Shown here: piece by piece, positions 1 to 5,557 of the stretch
Layout of the letters: each line of letters starts with the position of its first letter
How positions within the stretch are numbered: position 1 is the stretch's first letter
Source of the DNA: Chryseobacterium camelliae
GTDB taxonomy: Bacteria; Bacteroidota; Bacteroidia; Flavobacteriales; Weeksellaceae
Direction of reading: 5' to 3'
DNA length: 64,000 nucleotides
NCBI RefSeq assembly: GCF_002770595.1
Contig: NZ_CP022986.1
Location: 2,852,001 to 2,916,000 of the forward strand
The notes under the pieces: generated by a model
What the model saw: the letters and a program-made list of their open reading frames with translations, nothing else
Told to the model about the DNA's origin: nothing
The model's database searches: none
Program-made: the position numbers and the translations under genes

Positions 1-371
1 ATGATGATATCTTTGGCGTGTGTCATAAGGGTGTAGTGTGGGTGTGCAGGTTCTTCGGTAATATCTTCCTGTTTCTCAACGGCTTTAATTTTGTCGGCAA
101 AAGCAATTAAGAAAAAGAGTATGCCTGTAATGGTATCTATCGGAATCCATAAGCTTTTTCTGTACAGGAACACAGGAAAAACAGGATTAAACAGCATGAG
201 CACAGCCGTAAAAATAACGCTCAGGTAATACTGTCTTGCAATAATGCCGTTATAGATGATAATCAATGCACCAATGGAAACAAGAGTCCTGAGGAAAGTA
301 TAGTATTCTATAGGAAGTTTATAAATGGCAAGAAAGCAGGCTGTGGCACAAAAGATAAGCAGAGCTTTCAT
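1..371 (-). CDS. DUF6804-like small integral membrane protein (3' end outside window)
   Basis: The first 123 codons are visible; the gene runs off the left edge. The translation begins MKALLIFCATACFLAIYK and shows about four hydrophobic helices (roughly residues 2-18, 24-42, 46-62 and 75-92) followed by an acidic, cytosolic-looking tail. The pattern fits the small four-helix DUF6804-type proteins of Bacteroidetes, recalled rather than searched. Its ATG overlaps the TGA of the upstream TM2 gene (tcat at 368-371), so it is the last visible member of the operon that starts at 3670. Function unknown. Confidence 0.6.
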   Translation of the reverse strand, partial: MKALLIFCATACFLAIYKLPIEYYTFLRTLVSIGALIIIYNGIIARQYYLSVIFTAVLMLFNPVFPVFLYRKSLWIPIDTITGILFFLIAFADKIKAVEKQEDITEEPAHPHYTLMTHAKDII

Positions 372-598
372 AAACGCCGGTTTTGAAATCCTGTATTCAC
401 ATTATAATGCATATTGAAATGATCTTCGGACATCAATATGAAACAGAAGAAATCGAAGCATGCGATGACGGCGGGGATTAAAGTCCAGCAAAAAAGAAGA
501 TAAAACAGTCCCCGTATATTCTGGCCCAAATAGAATCTGTGAATTCCCAGCCCGCCTAAAAACAAGGCAAGTATAGCGGTAGTAAATTTTGATTTCAT
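368..598 (-). CDS. TM2 domain-containing membrane protein
   Basis: A 76-residue protein that is almost entirely a TM2 domain: helix 1 (AILALFLGGLGIHRFYLG, with the GxxGxHRFYLG signature), a short polar turn and helix 2 ending in a D-rich cytosolic edge. TM2 proteins are small two-helix membrane proteins of unknown biochemical role, often found with other small membrane or stress modules. Start and stop overlap both neighbours by ATGA (595-598 and 368-371), indicating translational coupling inside the operon. An overlapping frame at 402-632 is a shadow. Confidence 0.85.
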   Translation of the reverse strand: MKSKFTTAILALFLGGLGIHRFYLGQNIRGLFYLLFCWTLIPAVIACFDFFCFILMSEDHFNMHYNVNTGFQNRRL

Positions 599-1215
599 AC
601 TCTTGACAGGATTTCGTTTTTCTTAGTTTCAAATTCCTCGGGAGAAATGATCCCGTGCTCTGACAGGCTTTTCAGCTTTTGCAAAACAGCAAAAGGATCT
701 TCCGATTCTATCAACGTAGGCTGCGGCGTAAATGCCTGTGGCTGCGCGATAATGGGCGTTGCATTATTTACGATAACTCCTCCTGCCGAAGCTCTCCTTG
801 TTTCCAGGTCTTTTTCTCTTCGGACTCCTCTCATCCGTTCTTCTATTTCCTGAGCAAACTGATACAGTTTCCTGGCCTGTGCTTTGGGCAGGTAATCTAT
901 CATATTACTGAAATTCCTGACGGTACGCATGGTAAAAGTAGAGCCTATGATTCGCTCTTTAATATGGCAGTCAAGAACATCCTGCCAGCCATAATCCTGG
1001 AAATCCATTGACAAACCGAAATTCCTGGGTCTGCAGAAAATAATTCTCCTGTTGGTAAGGGCAATACAGTCCGGAGAAATGTTTAAAGCAGGCTTTTTCT
1101 GAACGGCAATGTATTCTACAAATTCCTGTGAGGTGAGTAGGCTGTTGATTCTCACCAGAAGCTTTTCGACCGCTTTAGGGTCCTGCTCCTCGTTTAAAAA
1201 TTGTCTTAAATTCAT
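595..1215 (-). CDS. PH-like (YokE-type) domain protein with C-terminal SHOCT domain
   Basis: A soluble 206-residue protein. Residues about 40-125 resemble the bacterial PH/YokE fold (an ALTNRRIIFCRPR strand pair, then DFQDYGWQDVLDCHIKE). A helical linker is followed by a low-complexity stretch, and the last ~35 residues form a SHOCT module (QKLKSLSEHGIISPEEFETK). SHOCT domains usually sit at the end of oligomerising or membrane-associated proteins, and here the next gene encodes a TM2 protein, a common pairing. Gap to the upstream gene is 5 nt; overlap with the TM2 gene is 4 nt. Exact role unknown. Confidence 0.75.
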   Translation of the reverse strand: MNLRQFLNEEQDPKAVEKLLVRINSLLTSQEFVEYIAVQKKPALNISPDCIALTNRRIIFCRPRNFGLSMDFQDYGWQDVLDCHIKERIIGSTFTMRTVRNFSNMIDYLPKAQARKLYQFAQEIEERMRGVRREKDLETRRASAGGVIVNNATPIIAQPQAFTPQPTLIESEDPFAVLQKLKSLSEHGIISPEEFETKKNEILSRV

Positions 1216-1220
1216 GATTG

Positions 1221-1730
1221 TTATTTTTGTTTTGGATCTTTATATACATATCCTAGTTTATTTTCTTTTTTAAGTAGTACGGTATACCAGTGAGGATTTC
1301 CAGGCAAGGGAACCAGTTTTTCATTTTTAGATATTCCACCAATAATAACTGAACTACGATCTGGCCTTTTGTATACATTTATAACCGTAAGTCTTGCCAT
1401 ATACCGGTTATTGGTATTGATGTTAATGGCATCAATCTGTATTTTCGGTGATATAGTAGTGCGTGACGATTTGGATTTTCCGGAAGTATTCTTTTTAGAG
1501 TTATGTCTGGGTCTCCGGGAATCACTTTCTGACGGGCGCCTGCTGCACGCTCCGCATGTTCCTCCGTTTCTGGCACAGTGTCCGCACCCCGAACAATTGG
1601 TACAGGCTGTACAGCCGGCATCGCCGGTGCAACCCCGGGAATGCTCTGTAGCGGCCACCGGCTCAGGTTTCCAGAAATGTGTAAATAAGGTTCCCAGACA
1701 TACCAGGATAATAGAAATAAAAGTTTTCAT
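1221..1730 (-). CDS. Secreted Cys-rich protein with C-terminal SH3-like domain
   Basis: A 169-residue protein with an N-terminal hydrophobic signal segment (residues 1-18), then eight cysteines within residues 34-62 including a run of CxxCxxCxxCxxC spacing (C40 to C52). A basic Ser/Arg/Lys-rich linker follows, and residues about 105-169 look like an SH3b-type beta module (VINVYKRPDRSSVIIGGI, then WYTVLLKKENKLGYVYK). SH3b modules commonly bind cell wall or ligands; the Cys run could bind metal or form disulfides. It sits 11 nt after the nuclease gene and 5 nt before the PH/SHOCT gene. I do not recognise a characterised homologue. Confidence 0.65.
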   Translation of the reverse strand: MKTFISIILVCLGTLFTHFWKPEPVAATEHSRGCTGDAGCTACTNCSGCGHCARNGGTCGACSRRPSESDSRRPRHNSKKNTSGKSKSSRTTISPKIQIDAININTNNRYMARLTVINVYKRPDRSSVIIGGISKNEKLVPLPGNPHWYTVLLKKENKLGYVYKDPKQK

Positions 1731-1741
1731 GGTTAATAGAT

Positions 1742-2806
1742 TTAAGCGTAAAGTTCAAGGGTTTTATGCAACTGCTCGCGGTACTGATAGATCTCATCCA
1801 GATTGTTCAGCAGGACTTTTTCGCCTGCCTCCTTACCGTTATGGAAGACTTCCAGGTATTTATTGGATGTATTGAAATGCAGCCTGCAAAGCGGTTTCCG
1901 GTTATTATCGTCCAGCAGGATCCCGAAATAGGAAAGAGTATCCCGGTATGCGATCCTTGGAGAAGGGATCTTTTCCCTGAGGATGGCCTTAACAATCTGG
2001 AATCCTTCTATTTCTTCTTCAGTCGTTACGATCTTAGCGTCATTCTGATCTATAGGATTGTTCTTTGCCGGTTCTTCCTGCTTTTCAATCTGCTCATTAA
2101 TGCTTAATGCAGATTTCAGCCTGAAACTGATGGATTCATTAATTGAAGTACTTAATGCTTTTTTGGTGTATTCTTTAAACGCAACCATCCTGTTGGCGGT
2201 GATCGACTTTTCAAAGAACCGGCTGACCAGAAGTTTCACCAGTTCGTCTGAAGGACTTTCAATTTCCTTTTCAAACTCTTTCCGGATGGCTTTGATATAT
2301 TTCAGGGCTTCTGCCGAATCGAGGATTTCCTCAAGATTGTAGTCCTTTTTGGTGAATTTCTCCAGGATTTTGATCGAACTGTCTTTCAGGTCCTCAATGT
2401 CAATGGTGAAAAAGGGCTTTTCATCCATAATATTGGGCTTCTCCAGGTCCGTATAGAAATTATAGACGATTCCGTTGGTCAGCACGCCAAAACGCGTCTT
2501 GGAAACATGATAATACCGGTGGAGTTGTGAATTGTGGGCATCGGCACTTTCTTTCCAGTGCTTGCATTCAATAATGAAAATCGGCTGGTCGTTGTGGCGG
2601 ATGACGTAATCCACTTTTTCTCCTTTCTTGGTCCCGATATCACATACATGTTCCGGAATGACTTCCGTGGGATTGAAGATATCGTAGCCCAGAATCTGAA
2701 TAAAAGGCATAACAAATGCATTCTTCGTGGCTTCTTCGGTGCCGATCTGGTCTTTCAGCCCCATAACTTTCTGATGCAGCTGCTCAAGTTTAATTTTAAG
2801 ATCCAT
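1742..2806 (-). CDS. Orphan HsdR-N-like PD-(D/E)XK endonuclease-domain protein
   Basis: A 354-residue protein whose N-terminal ~170 residues match the type I restriction R-subunit N-terminal nuclease domain. The motif I region GTEEATKNAFVMPFIQILGYD is followed by catalytic-type residues D66 (KVDYVI) and E80-x-K82 (FIIECKHW), the PD-(D/E)XK core. The helicase motor, HsdM and HsdS found in real type I systems are absent, and the C-terminal half is a helical region plus a beta-rich end. Stand-alone proteins of this family are common in Bacteroidetes and often misnamed restriction enzymes; whether this one cuts DNA or RNA is unknown. It sits 3 nt from the YegP gene in the operon. Confidence 0.75.
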   Translation of the reverse strand: MDLKIKLEQLHQKVMGLKDQIGTEEATKNAFVMPFIQILGYDIFNPTEVIPEHVCDIGTKKGEKVDYVIRHNDQPIFIIECKHWKESADAHNSQLHRYYHVSKTRFGVLTNGIVYNFYTDLEKPNIMDEKPFFTIDIEDLKDSSIKILEKFTKKDYNLEEILDSAEALKYIKAIRKEFEKEIESPSDELVKLLVSRFFEKSITANRMVAFKEYTKKALSTSINESISFRLKSALSINEQIEKQEEPAKNNPIDQNDAKIVTTEEEIEGFQIVKAILREKIPSPRIAYRDTLSYFGILLDDNNRKPLCRLHFNTSNKYLEVFHNGKEAGEKVLLNNLDEIYQYREQLHKTLELYA

Positions 2807-2809
2807 GGT

Positions 2810-3148
2810 TTAAGGATTAAGGGTTTGATCAATGATTTCGGACATCGGTGCGTTGGATTTCACGGAAGCGATGCCTCTTTCCATTGAAAAACTGTCATTG
2901 TACAGCTGGCTTTTGCCAATGATCTCACCATTTCCTGCTTTCAGCACAAAATAAGGCTTGTTATTGGTGGACATGCGCCGGTCAAATCTTGGATCATTGT
3001 TTGAATTGACCCTTACGGATTCAATTCCTTTCAGGCAGGATGCCTTCTGTACATAGCCTTCGCTGGTTAAGATGGTTTCTCCGTTACCGGCTCTCAGGTT
3101 AAACTGATACTCTTTGTTGGTTCGCTGTATAATAATAAATTTTCCCAT
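2810..3148 (-). CDS. YegP family protein (two DUF1508 repeats)
   Basis: A 112-residue protein made of two copies of the DUF1508 repeat (about residues 1-50 and 55-105), each with the F-x-L-[RK]-AGNGE-x-I core (FNLRAGNGETILTS and FVLKAGNGEIIGKS). YegP-like proteins are small beta-rich proteins of unknown function, widely distributed in bacteria. The gene lies 5 nt downstream of the YidD-like gene and 3 nt upstream of the nuclease gene, so it must be cotranscribed with them. Confidence 0.88.
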   Translation of the reverse strand: MGKFIIIQRTNKEYQFNLRAGNGETILTSEGYVQKASCLKGIESVRVNSNNDPRFDRRMSTNNKPYFVLKAGNGEIIGKSQLYNDSFSMERGIASVKSNAPMSEIIDQTLNP

Positions 3149-3153
3149 TATTT

Positions 3154-3438
3154 TTATTTTATAAATCGTTCTGAAATTTCATGTTCTTCAATAATCTGTG
3201 TATTAGGCAGGATGATCTGAAGTTGATTGTTAATAGGATTTTTAATAAGTTTTGCTCCTGCCCTGCAATTGCTGAATCGGTATCTGAATGCTTTAAGTCC
3301 ATTGATAAAACCCCTACTTAAAGTTTCGTGATAAACATATTTGGAGCAGCTCATTTTAAATAAACACATTCTTCTTCTGTGGGGAGGGACTATCCTCCAG
3401 TACAGTTTAATGATGATGATCAACAAGTATTTCATCAT
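3154..3438 (-). CDS. yidD: YidD-like membrane protein insertion factor, divergent
   Basis: A 94-residue protein with the YidD layout: an N-terminal hydrophobic/amphipathic helix, a basic stretch, then MSCSKYVYHETLSRGFINGLKAF and SNCRAG, which match the usual PTCSxYA...G..KG and RCHP regions. YidD assists YidC-dependent insertion of inner membrane proteins. Canonical yidD sits with rpmH-rnpA-yidC; this copy lies in an unrelated operon and keeps the first Cys-x-x-Tyr motif but departs elsewhere, so it may be a specialised paralogue. Two adjacent ATGs (3438, 3435) are possible starts; either overlaps the end of the upstream gene by about 30 nt. Confidence 0.7.
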   Translation of the reverse strand: MMKYLLIIIIKLYWRIVPPHRRRMCLFKMSCSKYVYHETLSRGFINGLKAFRYRFSNCRAGAKLIKNPINNQLQIILPNTQIIEEHEISERFIK

Positions 3439-3670
3439 CGGATTTTATAAAAACAGCCATCTGGTATGAGGTCATATAACCTTGTTTTTCAGTATTTCCA
3501 AAACATCCTTCAACAGGCTGGATGTAGGTGGAAACGCTTTCAAGTCTCAAATATTTCCAGCCTTGTTCAGACTGATCTTTGATGAGCTGGTCTAATTGTT
3601 TTGCAATAGCTTCCGAACCTTGCTCATGAATGTTAATGCTAGCCACAAAAGGCATTACTTTATATTCCAT
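3407..3670 (-). CDS. DUF4177-like small protein, first gene of operon
   Basis: An 87-residue soluble protein (MEYKVMPFVASI..., then QLDQLIKDQSEQGWKYLRLESV) with the alpha/beta pattern of DUF4177: a short strand, a helix ending in EGW[KE], and a second strand. Function of the family is unknown. It is the promoter-proximal gene of the operon; a consensus -7 box lies at 3693-3700 and a dyad operator at 3722-3737. Its 3' end overlaps the YidD-like gene by about 30 nt. Confidence 0.65.
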   Translation of the reverse strand: MEYKVMPFVASINIHEQGSEAIAKQLDQLIKDQSEQGWKYLRLESVSTYIQPVEGCFGNTEKQGYMTSYQMAVFIKSDDEILVDHHH

Positions 3671-3692
3671 AATTATTAATTTTTTAATACCT

Positions 3693-3700
3693 CAAAAGTA
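3693..3700 (-). promoter_or_regulatory. -7 box of the 3670 operon promoter
   Basis: Minus-strand TACTTTTG matches the Bacteroidetes sigma-A -7 consensus TAnnTTTG exactly. It lies 23 nt upstream of the DUF4177 ATG. No good -33 TTTG is seen; instead a dyad operator lies 21 nt upstream, at the position expected for an activator-dependent promoter. Confidence 0.7.
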
Positions 3701-3721
3701 AAGTCATTCACGTAGCCATCC

Positions 3722-3737
3722 TTACGGGTTTCCGTAA
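3722..3737 (-). promoter_or_regulatory. Dyad operator TTACG-N6-CGTAA, site 1
   Basis: A perfect half-site pair (TTACG and CGTAA separated by six bases), followed towards the gene by GGATGG and exactly 21 nt in total before the -7 box at 3693-3700. The same arrangement recurs at 4840-4855 and, with one base changed, at 7809-7824. Its centre falls near -41 relative to the expected start of transcription, which is typical of activators. The two LuxR-type regulators encoded next door are the natural candidates to bind it. Confidence 0.6.
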
Positions 3738-3741
3738 AAAC

Positions 3742-3770
3742 AAAAAAACCTTTCAGAAAATGAAAGGTTT
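3742..3770 (-). terminator. Intrinsic terminator after response regulator 1
   Basis: Ten-bp stem (3746-3755 with 3761-3770, loop GAAAA) followed on the minus strand by seven T. It lies 20 nt after the stop codon of the 3790-4455 gene and separates it from the operon at 3670. Confidence 0.85.
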
Positions 3771-3789
3771 ATTGTTGAGTGAAATGAAT

Positions 3790-4455
3790 TCATATGATGC
3801 CAAGGTCTTTACAGAATACTACAAGTTGCTCATTGCTGTTGACCTGCAGGGCATCTTTAAGGGCATTCAGCCTTTTTTCAATACTGCTCAAACTGTTGGG
3901 CGTTATATGGTTCTTCTGGAAGTAAACGGGAATGTTTTTTTGTAAAACTCCCTGGGAAATCAGGGACACCAGATTAATGTCATAGTCGGAAAATTCGTAG
4001 CTGTTCAGCTTTTTGATTTCCTGTTTCAGATCCAGGGAGAGGTAATTTTCATTTTGAGCTACGGCGGTAAGGGCCTTTTTGAGCTCTTTTGAATCGTTTC
4101 TCGCTTTTCTTACATATCCGTTGATGCCCGATTTGGTAAAAAGGGAATCTATAACGCCGGATTTATGTTCCGCAGAAAAAACAATGACCTTAAGGTCAGG
4201 CTGAAGTTTTCTTACCTCTTCGATAAGTTCTTGGCCGTTCTTGATATGTTGTTCCCGATGGTCTTCTTCATACTCGAGATCGGTAATCATCAGGTCATAA
4301 GGTTCTTTTTCACGGATGGACTTCTGTATTTTCCCCAGGGCATCGTCACAGTAATAGGCATAATCTACTGTGTTGATGTTCAGTTCTTCCAGTGTTCTTT
4401 GTACTGAAATATTCGCACTTTCATGATCTTCTGCTATTAAAATTTTTTTAAACAT
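3790..4455 (-). CDS. Response regulator, receiver plus LuxR-like HTH (RR1)
   Basis: A 221-residue protein. Residues 1-125 are a receiver domain with the acidic pair E9/D10, phospho-acceptor D59 (LMITDLEYEED) and the switch lysine K117 (GYVRKAR). Residues about 150-221 form a helix-turn-helix output related to LuxR/NarL but divergent (SDYDINLVSLISQGVLQKNIPVYF). It is a close paralogue of the 4884-5546 regulator, sharing the first ten residues MFKKILIAED and the overall length. The kinase gene at 5558-7216 is the probable partner. It is transcribed separately from RR2, with a hairpin terminator on each side. Confidence 0.88.
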   Translation of the reverse strand: MFKKILIAEDHESANISVQRTLEELNINTVDYAYYCDDALGKIQKSIREKEPYDLMITDLEYEEDHREQHIKNGQELIEEVRKLQPDLKVIVFSAEHKSGVIDSLFTKSGINGYVRKARNDSKELKKALTAVAQNENYLSLDLKQEIKKLNSYEFSDYDINLVSLISQGVLQKNIPVYFQKNHITPNSLSSIEKRLNALKDALQVNSNEQLVVFCKDLGII

Positions 4456-4573
4456 GGTTAGTTTTTTTTAGAGATAAGAGATGGTATTAATCAAGTCATT
4501 CATTTACTTATTTATCAATAAAGACTATCACAATACCCAAATCATCTTATATGATTTTTGATTGGTATGTACG

Positions 4574-4609
4574 TTAAAAACCTGTGCTTGCTCAATAAGC
4601 AAGCACAGG
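4574..4609 (-). terminator. Intrinsic terminator after the 55-residue gene
   Basis: Perfect 12-bp stem (4581-4592 with 4598-4609, loop of 5) followed on the minus strand by five T. It begins 7 nt after the stop codon of the 4616-4783 gene, so that gene is a monocistronic unit. Confidence 0.88.
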
Positions 4610-4615
4610 ATAAAG

Positions 4616-4783
4616 TTAGGCATATTGGATCAATTCCCAGTTCACAGCCTGTCCATTGTAAGGGGGCATTCTGTTGCCTCTTGAAATAGGAGCAGTAGTC
4701 GATGGGCTTCCAACAACTTTCCATACCCCAGATTCCGGGCAGTCTTCACCTGTTTTTGCTTTTGTTCCTAATGGTCTTTTCAT
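4616..4783 (-). CDS. 55-residue protein with CPxSGxW and MPPYxG motifs
   Basis: A short gene framed by a consensus promoter (4811-4818), an operator (4840-4855) and a strong terminator. The product begins MKRPLGTKAKTGEDCPESGV and ends with MPPYNGQAVNWELIQYA. The spaced motifs CPESGVW and MPPYNGxxVxW resemble small conserved bacterial proteins that I recall but cannot name; the tight motif spacing suggests a small folded beta domain, not a leader peptide. The dedicated promoter and terminator, and the operator shared with the 3670 operon, make it a probable target of the adjacent two-component system. Confidence 0.75.
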   Translation of the reverse strand: MKRPLGTKAKTGEDCPESGVWKVVGSPSTTAPISRGNRMPPYNGQAVNWELIQYA

Positions 4784-4810
4784 AGTAAATGATTTTAAAA
4801 GTTAACAGGT

Positions 4811-4818
4811 CAAAAGTA
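4811..4818 (-). promoter_or_regulatory. -7 box of the 55-residue gene
   Basis: Minus-strand TACTTTTG, identical to the -7 box of the 3670 operon and preceded by an operator with the same 21-nt spacing. The start codon follows 28 nt downstream. Confidence 0.7.
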
Positions 4819-4839
4819 TAACGCCTGATCATTCCATCC

Positions 4840-4855
4840 TTACGGTTTCACGTAA
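4840..4855 (-). promoter_or_regulatory. Dyad operator TTACG-N6-CGTAA, site 2
   Basis: Second copy of the dyad found at 3722-3737. On the minus strand both sites read TTTTACG-N6-CGTAAGGATGG and both are followed by 15 unrelated bases and TACTTTTG. Conservation of half-sites and spacing with divergence of the intervening bases is what a transcription factor site under selection looks like. Confidence 0.6.
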
Positions 4856-4883
4856 AAGTGAGAAATAAATGAAATTAAGCCAT

Positions 4884-5546
4884 TTATATGAGCCCGATAT
4901 CCTTACAAATCACAATCATTTCAATATTGTTTTTTGCATTAAGGCTGTCACGGAGGTCATTCAGCCTTTTTTCAATGGACCGGATGCTGTGGGGATTAAT
5001 GTTATTCTTTTTAAAATAACTGCCTATTTCATTCTGTTTCCAGCCTTTGGAAAGAAGTTCCAGCAGTTTCAGGTCGTAATCGGTAAAGTCAAACGAAATA
5101 TGGCGCAGGGCATTCATAATATCCTGAGGAATGGCTCTTTCCCCATTATACACTTTGCTGATGGTGTTTTTCAGGTCTTTTCCGTCATTCCGTGCTTTGC
5201 TTACATACCCGTTGATCTGATACCTTTCATACAGGTCATAAATAATTTTAGCCCGGTGCTCTATGGAGAAAACAATCACCTTTAAATCCGGCTGTACCGT
5301 TCTTGCCTCAAGGATCAGCTCCTGGCCGGAATGTATGTTTTGCCGGATATGATCTTTCTGAAAGGACAAATCTGTAATAAGCAGATCATAAGGCATACTC
5401 TCAACAGCGGCTTTTTTTATTTTGCTGATGGCGGTATCACAATACGTGACAAAGTCAAAGTGCGGGATGTCCAATTCCTTAATGGTATTGGCAATTCCCA
5501 GATTCATCACCTGCTGGTCTTCGGCAATTAAAATTTTTTTGAACAT
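4884..5546 (-). CDS. Response regulator, receiver plus LuxR-like HTH (RR2)
   Basis: A 220-residue paralogue of RR1: receiver domain with E9/D10, D59 (LLITDLSFQKD) and a lysine in GYVSKAR, then a helix-turn-helix output (TDYDLKLLELLSKGWKQNEIGSYF) closer to the NarL/LuxR standard than RR1. It follows the kinase gene by 11 nt, so kinase and RR2 form a cotranscribed pair. It probably receives phosphate from that kinase and acts on the TTACG-N6-CGTAA sites nearby; that link is inferred from position only. Confidence 0.9.
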   Translation of the reverse strand: MFKKILIAEDQQVMNLGIANTIKELDIPHFDFVTYCDTAISKIKKAAVESMPYDLLITDLSFQKDHIRQNIHSGQELILEARTVQPDLKVIVFSIEHRAKIIYDLYERYQINGYVSKARNDGKDLKNTISKVYNGERAIPQDIMNALRHISFDFTDYDLKLLELLSKGWKQNEIGSYFKKNNINPHSIRSIEKRLNDLRDSLNAKNNIEMIVICKDIGLI

Positions 5547-5557
5547 GGTTACAACGT

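Noticed and set aside
402..632. Open frame overlapping the TM2 gene on the same strand
   Set aside because: It overlaps the well-supported TM2 gene in another frame, and its residues show no domain.
1742..2806. Functional type I restriction system
   Set aside because: No HsdM, HsdS or helicase motor is present; only the nuclease-like domain.
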